Positions 33,304 to 43,521 of a stretch of DNA of 64,000 nucleotides are shown here, piece by piece; the stretch's first letter is position 1; each line of letters starts with the position of its first letter. A model generated the notes under the pieces. It did not search any database. It was not told the DNA's origin and saw only the letters and a list, made by a program, of their open reading frames with translations. Position numbers and translations under genes: made by a program. Location of the stretch: the NCBI GenBank assembly GCA_030247885.1, contig JAPDRO010000003.1:558001-622000 (forward strand). Reading direction: 5' to 3'. The stretch comes from Taxawa tesnikishii (nom. ined.). Lineage: Eukaryota; Ascomycota; Dothideomycetes; Dothideales.

Positions 33304-34731
33304 ATGTCGGACCCCACTCCTATTCTTGAAGGCGTTATCGGTAGGCCGCGACAAGTATCCCGACCATCCCTTGTCTACGCCCTCACTCACTGACCGCTTC
33401 TTCCCAGCTATCAACAAGCCCACCGCAATCACCTCCGCTCAAGTGATTCGCGACTTTCAGAAACACGCCAATCCCTCCAAGTTTTTCGCGCCTTGGATCA
33501 GTGCTGAGCAAGCGCGGCGTAATGCCGAAAGTCACAACCAGAGACAGAAACGCTCGAGGCGCGCACGGCAACCTGCGCAATTGAAAGTGGGACACGGCGG
33601 GACGCTAGACCCTCTTGCTACTGGCGTGTTAATCCTCGGAATTGGATCGGGAACGAAGAGCCTGCAGAGGTTCCTGGAATGCACAAAGACATACGAGACA
33701 GTACTGCTGTTCGGCGCGGCGACGGATACATACGATGTGGAAGGCAAAGTCGTGAAGCGTGCGCCGTACCAGCACGTCACCAGAGAGAAGGTTGAGGAGG
33801 CATTGGCGACGTTTCGGGGCGACATCATGCAGAAGCCTCCCATATTCAGCGCGCTAAGAGTGGGCGGGAAGCGGTTGTACGAGTATGCGAGGGAGGGCAT
33901 AGAGGTCCCGATCGAAATTCAGGAAAGGCCGGTGAGGGTTGACGAAATGGAGATTCTGGAGTGGATGGAAGGGGAAGTCATGAACATAGGTGGCCAGAAA
34001 AGGAGGCAGAGGCTGAGGAGAAGAAGGTCGCGGATAAGCTGTTGAAGCTCGATGAGGTGGTTGACGGCGACAAGATCGGGAAGGAGCATGAAGATGCGGC
34101 GGACGTTGCCAGGGATCTAAAGAGGAAGAGAGACGGCGATGTAGACGGTACTGGTGTGATGGGACCTGATTCGCTAAACAAGAAGACGAAGACATCCCCT
34201 GAGCCTCTGATGTCCGGGGCTCTTCCAGCAGATGCAACATCGACTCAGCAGGACTCCACAGACTCAGCTGCCGACGACGCCACTGCCACAGCATCGGCCT
34301 CCGAGCCCTCGCAACCTGCACCACCCTGTCCCGCTCCCGCTGCCCGTATTCGCATGACCGTCACCTCTGGTTTCTACGTCCGGAGCCTCTGTCACGACCT
34401 CGGCGCTGCCGTCGGCTCTCTCGGCCTGATGAGCTCTCTCGTCCGGTCCCGACAAGGCGATTTTGCACTCGGCAAAAACGTGCTTGAGTACTCTGATTTG
34501 GAGAAGGGCGAGGAGGTCTGGGCGCCCCAAGTCCGCGAGATGCTCGAAGCTTGGAGCGAGAAGCGTGTTCCCGAGGAGAACCCCAACTCGCGGAGCGAAA
34601 CGCACGACAAGGGTGGCAAGCCGAAGCCGAGAGGCAGGCAGCCGGCGAACGGCAGAGAGCGCAAGGCCAACACGTCGAGTCCTGAAGAGAGGGAGAGGCG
34701 GAGGAGGAACACTTCGAGCCCTGAAGACTAG
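33304..34731 (+). CDS. PUS4: tRNA pseudouridine-55 synthase Pus4 (TruB family)
   Basis: Converts U55 of the T-loop in tRNAs to pseudouridine, in nucleus and mitochondria. Exon 1 is 33304-33340 (MSDPTPILEGVI), the 67-bp intron 33341-33407, exon 2 33408-34731; about 453 aa. The splice gives VIAINKPTAITSAQVIRDFQ, the conserved TruB start. The catalytic motif GHGGTLDPLATGVLILG contains the active Asp, followed by KTYETVLLFGAATDTYDVEG and QKPPIFSALRVGGKRLYEYA. A long charged insert (KKVADKLLKLDEVVDG and on) precedes the C-terminal motif RIRMTVTSGFYVRSLCHDLG. The tail is basic. The frame breaks at a G4 run (33971-33974); one more G joins EILEWMEGG to SHEHRWPEKEAE, as expected in the family. A longer upstream frame from 32966 is rejected because splicing restores the conserved N-terminus. 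Confidence 0.92.
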
Positions 34732-35446
34732 ATTGCCCTTCTAGGCTCGCTTCACATGCTGTGGTGTGGATGTTAATAAGGCTAGGTACACTTTTCTGTA
34801 GGTTCTCTAGCCTAGCAAGTTCCAGTTTTCTTCCCTCTCAAGGTTGGCTCAACGACTTTCAAATGTACAGATACTCACATTCCCACGTTTAAGCGAGGGC
34901 TGAGCGGCTTTTTAGAGCTTTCGTACGTCTGGCCTTCTGAACCAATATCGTCTAATGTTCTCCGCAGCTAACTCAACTGATCGGCTGGCTGACTGGCTGG
35001 TCAGTATTGAAATGCAACCATGTCGCCAGCTCCTTCGTGTGCTTGCAACGGTGTCCGGAGCTTAAGTACGTTGTGCTTATCTCTAGCCCTCAACGGCAGC
35101 TATAGGCACTGGGGAATCTAGCATCTAATTCTTCGCAGGCTTACGAAACTATGCTGCTGCCTTGCAAATGCTGTCAGTCAGTCGGTGAGTTCAAATGACT
35201 GTTGAGAACACCGATTGCGTCAGCAATTACCAGGTTGAGACTGGTGCCGCTTCTATCGGAAAGAGAAGCTTGATCCTAGATCCATCCATGCTAAATCTAG
35301 GCAGTTCCAGGCCAGGATACAGCCAAACATCAGCAACGTCTGAACTCCACGCCATTATGGTTGCCCCCGCAAGAGCAATCCGCCAAATCCAAGGCAATCC
35401 TCAACTAAGACGAAGACACGAAGTACTGGTGGAAAGTGGCTGCGCG
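34732..35446. other. Intergenic region
   Basis: About 715 bp downstream of PUS4. A small GGCTGACTGGCTGG-type direct repeat is near 34983. Nothing else was seen. Confidence 0.4.
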
Positions 35447-35833
35447 TCAGGCAAAATCCTGCAGTAGCCGCACCTGACCACGAATATACACAGAATCTAT
35501 CGCGCCGCGTTTCCTCTCTTGCTTCACTTTCCGGCCAAGCTTGCTCAAGTCGACAGAAGTAAGATACATGAGCACTTCCTCTCCTTTAGGATTAATGTTC
35601 AGGAGAAGGTCCACACGGGTGGAAGTTCCCTTCAGTTTTACGGGGATGTATTGATCGTCTGCTTCCTGTGTCAGCGCACTTGCTTTGAGTGGCAGGCCAT
35701 CGTTCATACCTGCTTCAACGCTTTTACGGTCGCGCTGGAAGAGTTTTTGTCTTAACGGATCGTACACTATAACCGTACCCGAGCTTGAGAAATTGGAGGA
35801 ACTTGATCGTGTTTTCAGCAGTACGTTGGACAT
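35447..35833 (-). CDS. Small unassigned ORF
   Basis: A 128-codon frame from MSNVLLKTRSSSSNF (35833); an upstream in-frame ATG at 35923 would make 158 aa. It contains SGTVIVYDPLRQKLFQRDRK and VDLLLNINPKGEEVLMYL, and ends SVYIRGQVRLLQDFA. The IRGxVR string is faintly like the Sm2 motif of LSm proteins, but the rest does not support an Sm fold. The composition is protein-like. Function unknown; no neighbour clue. Confidence 0.4.
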   Translation of the reverse strand: MSNVLLKTRSSSSNFSSSGTVIVYDPLRQKLFQRDRKSVEAGMNDGLPLKASALTQEADDQYIPVKLKGTSTRVDLLLNINPKGEEVLMYLTSVDLSKLGRKVKQERKRGAIDSVYIRGQVRLLQDFA

Positions 35834-35923
35834 GGCGAGATGTTCAGTTCTCTCTGCTTTCGATGCGGTATGCTTTACTGCACAGTCGCGATGATTAGTT
35901 GGGTTGATCTTTGGTATCGACAA

Positions 35924-37002
35924 AGAGCATCACAAGTGACTGTGGGGTAGTGTCCGGCTTTTGACACCACGAGGTCGGAAGCGTGTGAAGCCGAAGCCTG
36001 ACACGGGGCATACGTCTCTAGCATGGGAGTGAGCGCTACAGGCAACTCACCAGACTATTGCCTATGCTCCAAAATAGCCAACGAATTGACCGAGGATCTG
36101 CAAGCCATGATTTTGAGGCCGGCACGTACTCTCGAATCAGCACCCTGGACGCAAAGCTGAAAGAAACCGGCGTGGAGGCGCAGTCGTGGTTCAGGAATGC
36201 AGGTCAGTCGAGTGGTGCCCCAACTCACACTGATCACTATCACCAGCCTCTTCTGTTGTGCACACGCGGCACAGCCTGCACGAGGCTGTAAATCCGCTTG
36301 CTTGCGGGGTTTGAGATGCATGAGCTGATCGACGCGCACCTAGATCAAGACAACGAGGGTGTCCAGCCCGGTATGTCCCCTTTGAGGCATCGCTTGTTTC
36401 TCCATATCCTACCTTTCACTTTGGTGGACTACTTCCAGCGACTCCGTTAATGTTAACGCTAATAGCTAACGTGGATTCTTTAGCTTTGGAATCGACATTG
36501 CTTTCTCCTTTTGGTGCTACGAACGATATTCCATTGCTGCACGTCTTGCAGCAGCCTCACCTGTGTCTGGTGTGTGCGATGCACTTTCATCTTATACCAC
36601 TCATGCAAGCCACATCCCGCTAGAGGCCCTATCCAATCTCGCACGGCACACAACTAACCGGAGACAATGGCTGTGTAACCCTTAGACGAACGCCGCTTTA
36701 TCGCTGTGCCGTGTATAGTCCACTACAGGTAACGAGTCCATGGCAAGGCAACTGACAGTCCTGCGCATAGCCTGGCCAGAGCTTCCGTTGCCTCAATGGT
36801 TTTCGCAGCCTCACGGACGATCTTATTCTCTACAAGGCTAAGCGCGCAACACTCCCGGCCTGTCGGACTTGACACAGATCCAGTTAAGAGCCTGTCTTCT
36901 CGCCTTGCTCAATGGGAGAGCATCGCTTGCTGTTGAGTCTGCAGCATCAAACCTATCGTGCATCCAACTTTCATCTTCGTACAACAACTTCCATTGCCTG
37001 CT
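35924..37002. other. Intergenic region upstream of the patatin gene
   Basis: About 1.1 kb. A frame at 36058-36291 (plus) includes a helix-like stretch (RISTLDAKLKETGVEAQSW) and could be a relic, but no gene can be built. Otherwise nothing was seen. Confidence 0.35.
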
Positions 37003-38821
37003 ATGAGTAGCAATCACCAACCTCGGCCTACCAGTCCGACGGGAGGCAGGAGTATACATTTCGCAATCCAAGGTGGCTCGGCTGTCGGAGTTGCAGACCG
37101 AGGCCTCACAACCGAACCTGAGTCCATGGAGGCAGGACCCTCAACGTTCCGACACTGGATTTGCTACATTACCACCTGATGACCGCTGGGACAAGCAATG
37201 CGTCTTATCATTCGGTAGGGTTTCCTTCTTGATGTGAAACAGTTTATCATTGATACAGATACTGACCCCATGGATCCTCAGACGGTGGTGGCATACGTGG
37301 ATATTCCAGCCTTCTCATCCTGCGTCACATCATGAAGCACGTTGAAGAACGTGAGACAGAAGAGGGTAACAAATTCGGACAGCAGGTGGACCGGAGCTTC
37401 TACCCGCTCCCATATGTTCAATGCCCCAATGGGAAGAAAGCGAACGATCAAAGGGATGACCAAGGTCGAGAGCGCGAACGGTGCAAATACCTCCCTTGCC
37501 ACTACTTCGATTACATAGGAGGCACCAGTACTGGCGGGTAAGCCGTACAATGATGAATCCTTACCTTGTCGCAGACTCTGATGGTTACCAGACTGATAAG
37601 CATCATGCTTGGCCGTTTGAGGCTAGGCGTTGATGAATGCATTGAAGAGTATGAGAATCTCGGACAAGAAGTCTTCGGACATCCGCGACTCTTCTCCATC
37701 CGGGGACGACTTCTGTCGCTTCAGGAGAAGTATGACGAGAAGAGGCTCCAGCGCGTGGTGAATGACCTTGTTCTTCGCCGCCTGTCCGATGCTCAGCTAA
37801 ACATGGGTGCAAGTAACTTCAGCTCAGCTAGCTCCCTATGCCGCACGTAAGTAACGTGACTGCTTGCGTTCAGTCAAATGCTCATAACTTTCCAATGTAG
37901 GGTCGTTGTCGCCTATGAAGGAAAACGAATTGCAGGTACTCCGGATTATGGCAAGCCGAAGGGAGAGGACAACTCAAAATCTTCCGTGGATGTCAAGGAA
38001 GGCCCCTGCCTCTTCCGAAGCTACGATCACTGGGCTAGCCCTGGAAACACACCTACTATTTTCGAGCGCAATCCCGGTTCAGCTCATAGCATCCCATTAT
38101 GGCAGGTAGCAAGAGCGACCTCGGCAGCTCCGACTTACTTCAAACCTGTAAAGATTCAAGATCGCATATTCGGCGACGGCGGCTTCGGAGCTAACAACCC
38201 TACGGAGGAGCTAATCTGTGAGGTTAGCCAGATGCACGGAAACGACCGGAAGGTGATTCCATTGGTCGTGAGCATCGGAACGGGTGGTAAACCCAATCCC
38301 GGAAGGTACGAAGGTGACGGAATCTGGAAGTACATCAACCTGATAAAGGCCGCGAAAGCGATACCCACCGACTCGGATGATACGGGGGCTGCGCGTTTGT
38401 GCGAAGTAGCCAAGATCCCTTATTTCCGGTTCAACGTGCTCCGGACGCAAGGGCTCGGGGAAGTGAAACTAGATGAGTGGAAGACAAAAGGGGTATCCAT
38501 CGCCGCAAAGAACACGAGACAACTCTTGGCAGAATCAGAGACATGACAGAAGCATACTGCGAGGAGCGCGGTGTGGTCACAAAATTCAAGGATGTGGCGA
38601 AGATACTGGTCGAGCAGCGGCGGCAACGGTGTGAAATCCCACGACTCTGGGAGACCTATGCAACAGGTGCGCAATATCGCTGCACGTATGATGGATGCAG
38701 GAAAACGCAGAAGATCCGGGCCTGCAAGGAGGATCTTCGAGACCACCTCCAGAGACGGCACAGGGTCATCAATGATGTTGAAGCGGCCGCATATATCGAG
38801 GCCGGAAGATGCTGTTCCTGA
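37003..38821 (+). CDS. Patatin-like phospholipase with C-terminal Cys/His finger
   Basis: Serine lipid acyl hydrolase of the patatin family. Four exons, 37003-37214, 37282-37537, 37592-37846 and 37901-38821, with introns of 67, 54 and 54 bp; about 547 aa. The oxyanion loop DGGGIRGYSSLLIL follows the first intron; the nucleophile elbow GGTSTGG spans the second splice; the catalytic Asp is in DGGFGANNP. Other family blocks are WQVARATSAAPTYF and VSIGTGG. The C-terminus carries a zinc-finger-like YRCTYDGCRK...DLRDHLQRRH, common in fungal patatins of this group. Two frame anomalies exist outside homopolymers: one base too many near 37152 (between GPST and SDTGFATLPP) and one too few near 38545 (before MTEAYCEERG); together they keep length a multiple of three. 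The first intron has the branch-like TACTGAC. Confidence 0.85.
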
Positions 38822-39278
38822 GGAGAGCTGCCTTATGTGGAAGCATGGAGGCTGAACTGAGAAGATGGTACAGAGATCAGGTGCGTCTCCACAACAGTAC
38901 AAGCCTTTCGTGTTTTCCTGTCGATTCCTCTGTACTTTCAGTCTCTGTGTCTATTCGGAGCGCTCATGCATTCCTCGCTTGTGGGGTCGCACACTGCAAG
39001 GAATGCACTGTATGCAACCACTTCCCCTTTCTTATCGCTACCACCGCGTCAGGACATGACACGCGGCTGGGTATGGAATTCGCGTTCAGCAATGGCGCAA
39101 GGTCGTTGCTTTATAACATTTGCCTGCCACATAGCTCTCCTCCAGCCAGCAGTGGTATGTAGCTGGGGACAGCATGATGCGGATCTCTTTCCTTCTCACA
39201 TTTTTCTCTGTTCTGCACTCGTTCTAGCACACACTAAGACGGATACACCTGGTAGCTGACGTACAACATCAGAAACTA
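38822..39278. other. Intergenic region
   Basis: About 460 bp between the patatin and membrane-protein genes. CT-rich on the downstream side, suggesting a promoter. No other feature. Confidence 0.4.
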
Positions 39279-40800
39279 ATGGCTAAGGAGATTTACAGCG
39301 AAAATGGGCGCCTGAGTCGCCGCTCATCCGCAACGGACATGCTCATCACCCTTTCATTACAAGCGTTGCTCTGGTCATCGTTATTCTGCACGGGAAGTAT
39401 AACATATCTCTTCATCAGACATGCTGTCGGCGCGTCGATCATTGCTCCAGAAATCTTGACGTTATTATCAGTAAGGAAACAACTACGTCAGTTGAGCCAC
39501 GATCTGAACTGACGGATCTAGGCTGGTGTTTCGTTTCTGTATATCTTACTGCAGGCCACCACAGCCTATCTCCAAGATCATCCTTTGAGCGCTTGGTCTC
39601 ACAAGGCTATGCCAGTGCTGCGAAGAGCCTGCTGTTTCCTCGTCCGCCTGACGGTGACTTGCTGGCTTGCTTCAAGCGGTCTCAATATCACGTTTGCCAC
39701 AGCCCGTCAGCCGTTCTGCCCGTCGCACACAGCAGACGACGAGCCACCGTGGAAGACAGGGAAGATGTGCGTACTGCAGCGCAGTGGTATAGCAGCCGGT
39801 TTGCTGGCAAGGTATGCTCAATGTCCTTTTCATGTGTGAAGTGGACCTGTGTCGCTCATCGTCACAAAAGCATAGCCTCGACGATCCTCTCGATAGTCCA
39901 TTCGACCTCACACGATCCTTTTTCTGCGACACTCTTCCGCTGCCGCAAGCATAAGGTGCTCCGCCGCAACCTTCTTGGCAGCCCCTCGATAAACACCTTC
40001 TGCCCGGTCTCTGCCTTGTCTTTCAAATGTCGCTCTTCTTCCTCTCTACCGTTGACACCTTCCCATTCTCAGTCTTGCGTAGACACCCCGGTCTTCGAGA
40101 AAGGCGTCGGACTAGGCATCTATACATCGCCTTACTTGCCAAGTCCGAACTACAACTTCTCCGGTGGATTCGATTTCGGTACCGGAAAGGATGGGAATGG
40201 AAACGCAAAAAGTTTCACACCTACTCGTTCCTCTCCGCGAGACCATCGCTGGCCTCCTTGCGGACAATGGCCACGGTCGGCGAGCTCGACCCGCCAGTGC
40301 CGGCACACATACCACAACACCGAGCATCGGCGGGTCACCCCCGACCTGCGCGCCCGCTGCCGCCGATACCCGTCTACAGTCTCCGCACCGCCAGGAGCAG
40401 GCCGTGCGTTGACAGGGCACATCGTGCTGTACATGCGCCGATGCACACGTTTCCGCAACACAGCACGATGCCTCGCACTCTATCCGGATCGACGCTCGCA
40501 GCAGATACGTCCACGCCGCTCACGAGCAAGAACCTTGCGGCATGGCGGAGCATGAACAGCATTGCCAGTTCCGGGAGCAGCAGATACAGCCGCAGTGCCA
40601 GTGGCGGTGGGAAAACGGTCAGTTCGGACGTGAAGAGGGACGAAAACGAAGCAGGTAGGCCAAGGTTGGGGAGTCGAAGCGTGAGCGCTGAGAGTGGATC
40701 GAGCGCGGGTACAGTGAGGCGGAGACCACTGGGGGCGATGAGGAAGGCTGAGGAGCCCGGGGTAGTGGTTTGGCATACGGGAAGGGAGGAAAAGAGTTGA
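39279..40800 (+). CDS. Multi-exon integral membrane protein, unassigned; 3' model incomplete
   Basis: I do not recognise the family, but the 5' half is a convincing gene. Exon 1 (39279-39470) begins MAKEIYSENGRLSRRSSATD and has two hydrophobic segments (MLITLSLQALLWSSLFCTGS and on). A 51-bp intron (39471-39521, GTAAGG donor, CTGAC branch) leads to exon 2 (39522-39811) with further membrane segments (AGVSFLYILLQATTAYL; CCFLVRLTVTCWLASSGLN). An intron with donor GTATGC follows at 39812. Downstream, several frames contain protein-like blocks: PVFEKGVGLGIYTSPYLPSP, then LVPLRETIAGLLADNGHGRR, and a Ser-rich cytosolic tail ending VVVWHTGREEKS at 40800. The frame changes between them could be further introns or run-length errors, and I cannot settle the splicing. 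It looks like a multi-pass fungal membrane protein with a long cytosolic tail. Confidence 0.55.
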
Positions 40801-41269
40801 TGCACGCTGCCGAAGCGAATGTTGGTTTAAGCAGGTGTAGTGGTGGTTGACTAGCGCGTGTGGCCACCCACGCACGGCAGCCAGATATCTAGCCGGCTTA
40901 ACCCCACCCTTTGTATGCACAGAGACAGGAACGCAAAGACGCGTGCGGGCAAGGCGGGAGATAATTGGCCTGGAGGGTCCTGTCGGCTGCGCGAAATCCC
41001 GATGCTTGCGCGTGTTTTTCCTCCACAAACAAACGACGCACGATCCCAGGCACGGCTGTCTGATTGGCCCAGTCAAGCTTTCTCCGGGGACTTGCTCAAG
41101 TCGTCCATGTCCACCGCCAACTTTCCCATCGTCTTCTGTAAGCACGGTGAGAGCACATAATCCACACAATGCACGTCGTCATCCACATGCGTATAAAAGG
41201 TAGGCTGCTTTCGCATGTTCACCCTCCCGTGTCAATATCCCTCGTTTACTGTTTCACTCGCTCCCTGCA
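40801..41269. other. Intergenic region, promoter of the Aim6-like gene
   Basis: About 470 bp. A TATA-like GTATAAAAGG lies near 41190, 75-80 bp before the ATG at 41270, with CT-rich sequence after it. This is a good TATA candidate. Confidence 0.5.
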
Positions 41270-42515
41270 ATGTTGTCCTCCATCCTCGCCAGCGCAGCTT
41301 TGGCTGTCGCCGCCGCTTCCGCCCAGTCCGACATCCCGATCTCGCAGCCGCTGCAGAACATCCTCAAGAACACCAACAGTCCTCTATATACCTATCCTAC
41401 ATCGTTAACCCAGGGCATCATTCCCAAAGCCCTCCACTCCCACAACGACTATTGGAGGCAACTGCCTTTTACTCTGCCCTCTCCGTTGGTGCGGTATCCA
41501 TTGAGGCTGATGTCTGGTTATACAATGGCACCCTGCACGTAAGTCGGCGCTGCTTTTTTTCGAAAGTCGGACTCCTCTGAGCACTGCCGTCCATTACCGC
41601 ATGAACCTGTATCCATGTGTTGAAATGGAATACCCCCAACGATCCCCTCGTGGGCCTTAGCCTCCGACATGAGGAGGTTCAAGTTCTTCGCTGAACCCGA
41701 GGACATCATCAAGCGCACGAGGGGATGCTTTCCCTTCTCTCACACGTCACCCTTTGCAATTGTATAGACACTTCCTTCTTAGGGGATTTGTCGGATGTAG
41801 AAGCAAAAAAACTCACTTCTTCTTCTTCTTTCCTCCTCAGGTCGGTCACGAGGAATCAGCTTTGACTGCGGTCCGAACGTTCGACTCGTTGTACGTCGAG
41901 CCCATCCTCTCCGTGCTGGAGCGCCAGAACCCAGCCTCGCCATACCTGACGTCTGGCGCGACCCACAACGGCGTCTACGACACGTCGTCGGGGCAGACGC
42001 TGTACCTCTTCGTCGACGTCAAAACCAACGGCGCCACGACCTGGCCCTACGTAGTGCGAGCCCTGCAGCCACTGCGCTCGGGCGGCTGGCTGACGACCTA
42101 CAACGGCAGCGCCGTCACGCCGGGCGCCGTGACCGTCATCGGCACGGGCAACACGCCGCTGAACCAGGTGCAGGGCGTCTCGCCGCGCGACTACTTCTGG
42201 GACGCGCCGATCCCGACCTTGGGCTCTTCCTTCGCCAACATCACGGCCGACGTGAGTCCCATCGCCAGCACCGACTTCGCCGTCCAGTTCGGCGCCGTGC
42301 GCAACGAGACGTTCAATGCGACCCAGTTGGCCCTGCTGAGGAGCCAGGTCGCGACTGCGCATGCCAAGGGCATCGCGGTCAGGTACTGGGATCAGCCGGG
42401 CTGGCCCGTTGGCACGAGGAATGCGGTGTGGAGGACGCTGTGGGATGAGGGCGTCGATCTGTTGAACGTCGACGACCTCGAGGGTGCTGCCAACTTTTGG
42501 GAGGGGTCGGGTTAG
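41270..42515 (+). CDS. Aim6-like PLC/GDPD-fold secreted protein
   Basis: Similar to yeast Aim6 (altered inheritance of mitochondria 6), a PI-PLC/glycerophosphodiesterase-like TIM barrel of unknown substrate. Exon 1 is 41270-41538, a 302-bp intron follows (41539-41840, GTAAGT donor, CCTCAG acceptor), exon 2 is 41841-42515; about 314 aa. A signal peptide (ILASAALAVAAASA) is followed by the family start IIPKALHSHNDYWR, then SIEADVWLYNGTLHV|GHEESAL across the splice, YLFVDVKTNGATTW and LLNVDDLEGAANFW. The histidines and acidic residues of the barrel opening (HSHNDY, EADVW) are kept. The frame breaks at a T4 run (41467-41470); one more T gives RQLPFYSALSVGAVSIE. The intron is 4-6 times the local norm. 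Confidence 0.88.
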
Positions 42516-43203
42516 GATAGATTGATGGAAAAGAGAGACTAGACTAGACCGCCGATTGCATGCCAGATGTTCTCCGTGTGAACCGATCAAGAGGAACTTG
42601 GTCGGGGTGCGTCTGCAGGGTTCGACTTTGCCTGGCATTCTGGAGAAGGGTCCTGGTTTGCCTCATTGCGATCACCGTTTCAAGGCGCGCTAATGTCGCT
42701 AGAGAGCGAGAACAGAGCTAGGCGTAGCTTCGTCCGTTCCTTTAGTCAGTGGAGGGGTCTCACGGTTAAGATAAGGTTCACTCGGTGTTTCCTGCACAAA
42801 CAGGTATTGCTCAAGACGTGCTCAGCGCTAGGATACATAAGTTATTCCGACTTTCATAGTGGTATCGATGTCGTGATGCTACCGGCGCTAACACACCGGT
42901 TTAGAAAGCGCTTAAAACTGCCGTGATGATGCATCATATCGCTTGAACGCAGCAACCCTCAAGGAAAGACACCCGTTGCCCTTGATGATGTTCCCAAAAA
43001 ACTCCCCGAGACATGAGGTTTAATACAAAAAGAAAGAAAAAAGAACGCCGCCCGTCCATACCCTATGCATTATTTTTGCCGAATCATCGAGTTGTGGCCG
43101 GTTTTTCCATTATGGTCGTCGTTGTCGATCGTAACCGCTGCCCAGCCATGTCACGGACACTGTCTGATGAAACTAAGCGAAGTGCTTCCGGAGCGCCGTA
43201 AAT
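42516..43203. other. Convergent intergenic region
   Basis: About 690 bp between the 3' ends of the Aim6-like gene and the 86-aa gene. An A-rich tract (AAAAAGAAAGAAAAAAG) lies near 43027. Nothing else. Confidence 0.4.
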
Positions 43204-43521
43204 TTAGGATGCAGTCGACTGGACGGAGCCGTGGCTGGACTGGGGTCGGAAGTTGATGGAGTGTTGGGGAGGAGAGTTGCGGCGACGCGAGGACGCGGTC
43301 GCGATCTCGAACTGCTGCTTTGTGTGCTCGTGCATGATACTGAAGACGTATTGTTAGCAAATGGTCGTGCAAGAATTTGAGTGATGAACAACATACCGTT
43401 GGTAGCTCGCCATGGCCTGGTCGGGATGCGACAGGTCGAACTGGTTGGAGAAGTTGTACTGGGCAGACATGGGCTCAGAGAAGTCGTTCTGGACGTAGAC
43501 CATTCCTGAGGGAGAAGACAT
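43204..43521 (-). CDS. Small spliced protein of 86 aa, unknown
   Basis: Exon 1 is 43397-43521, the 57-bp intron 43340-43396 (GTATGT donor, CTTCAG acceptor), exon 2 43204-43339; 86 aa, phases consistent. The sequence starts MSSPSGMVYVQNDFSEPMSA, then YNFSNQFDLSHPDQAMASYQ, and exon 2 begins IMHEHTKQQFEIATASSRRR and ends in a Ser/Gln-rich tail. The first 55 residues look constrained (aromatic and acidic, no low complexity), while the tail is not. I believe such a short protein occurs widely in Dothideomycetes-type genomes, but I cannot name it. It lies in the middle of a gene-poor region. Confidence 0.65.

Noticed and set aside
37215-37300. Apparent frameshift before the DGGGIRG motif of the patatin gene
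   Set aside because: Using the later acceptor (CCTCAG at 37281) joins LSF directly to DGGGIRG in frame.
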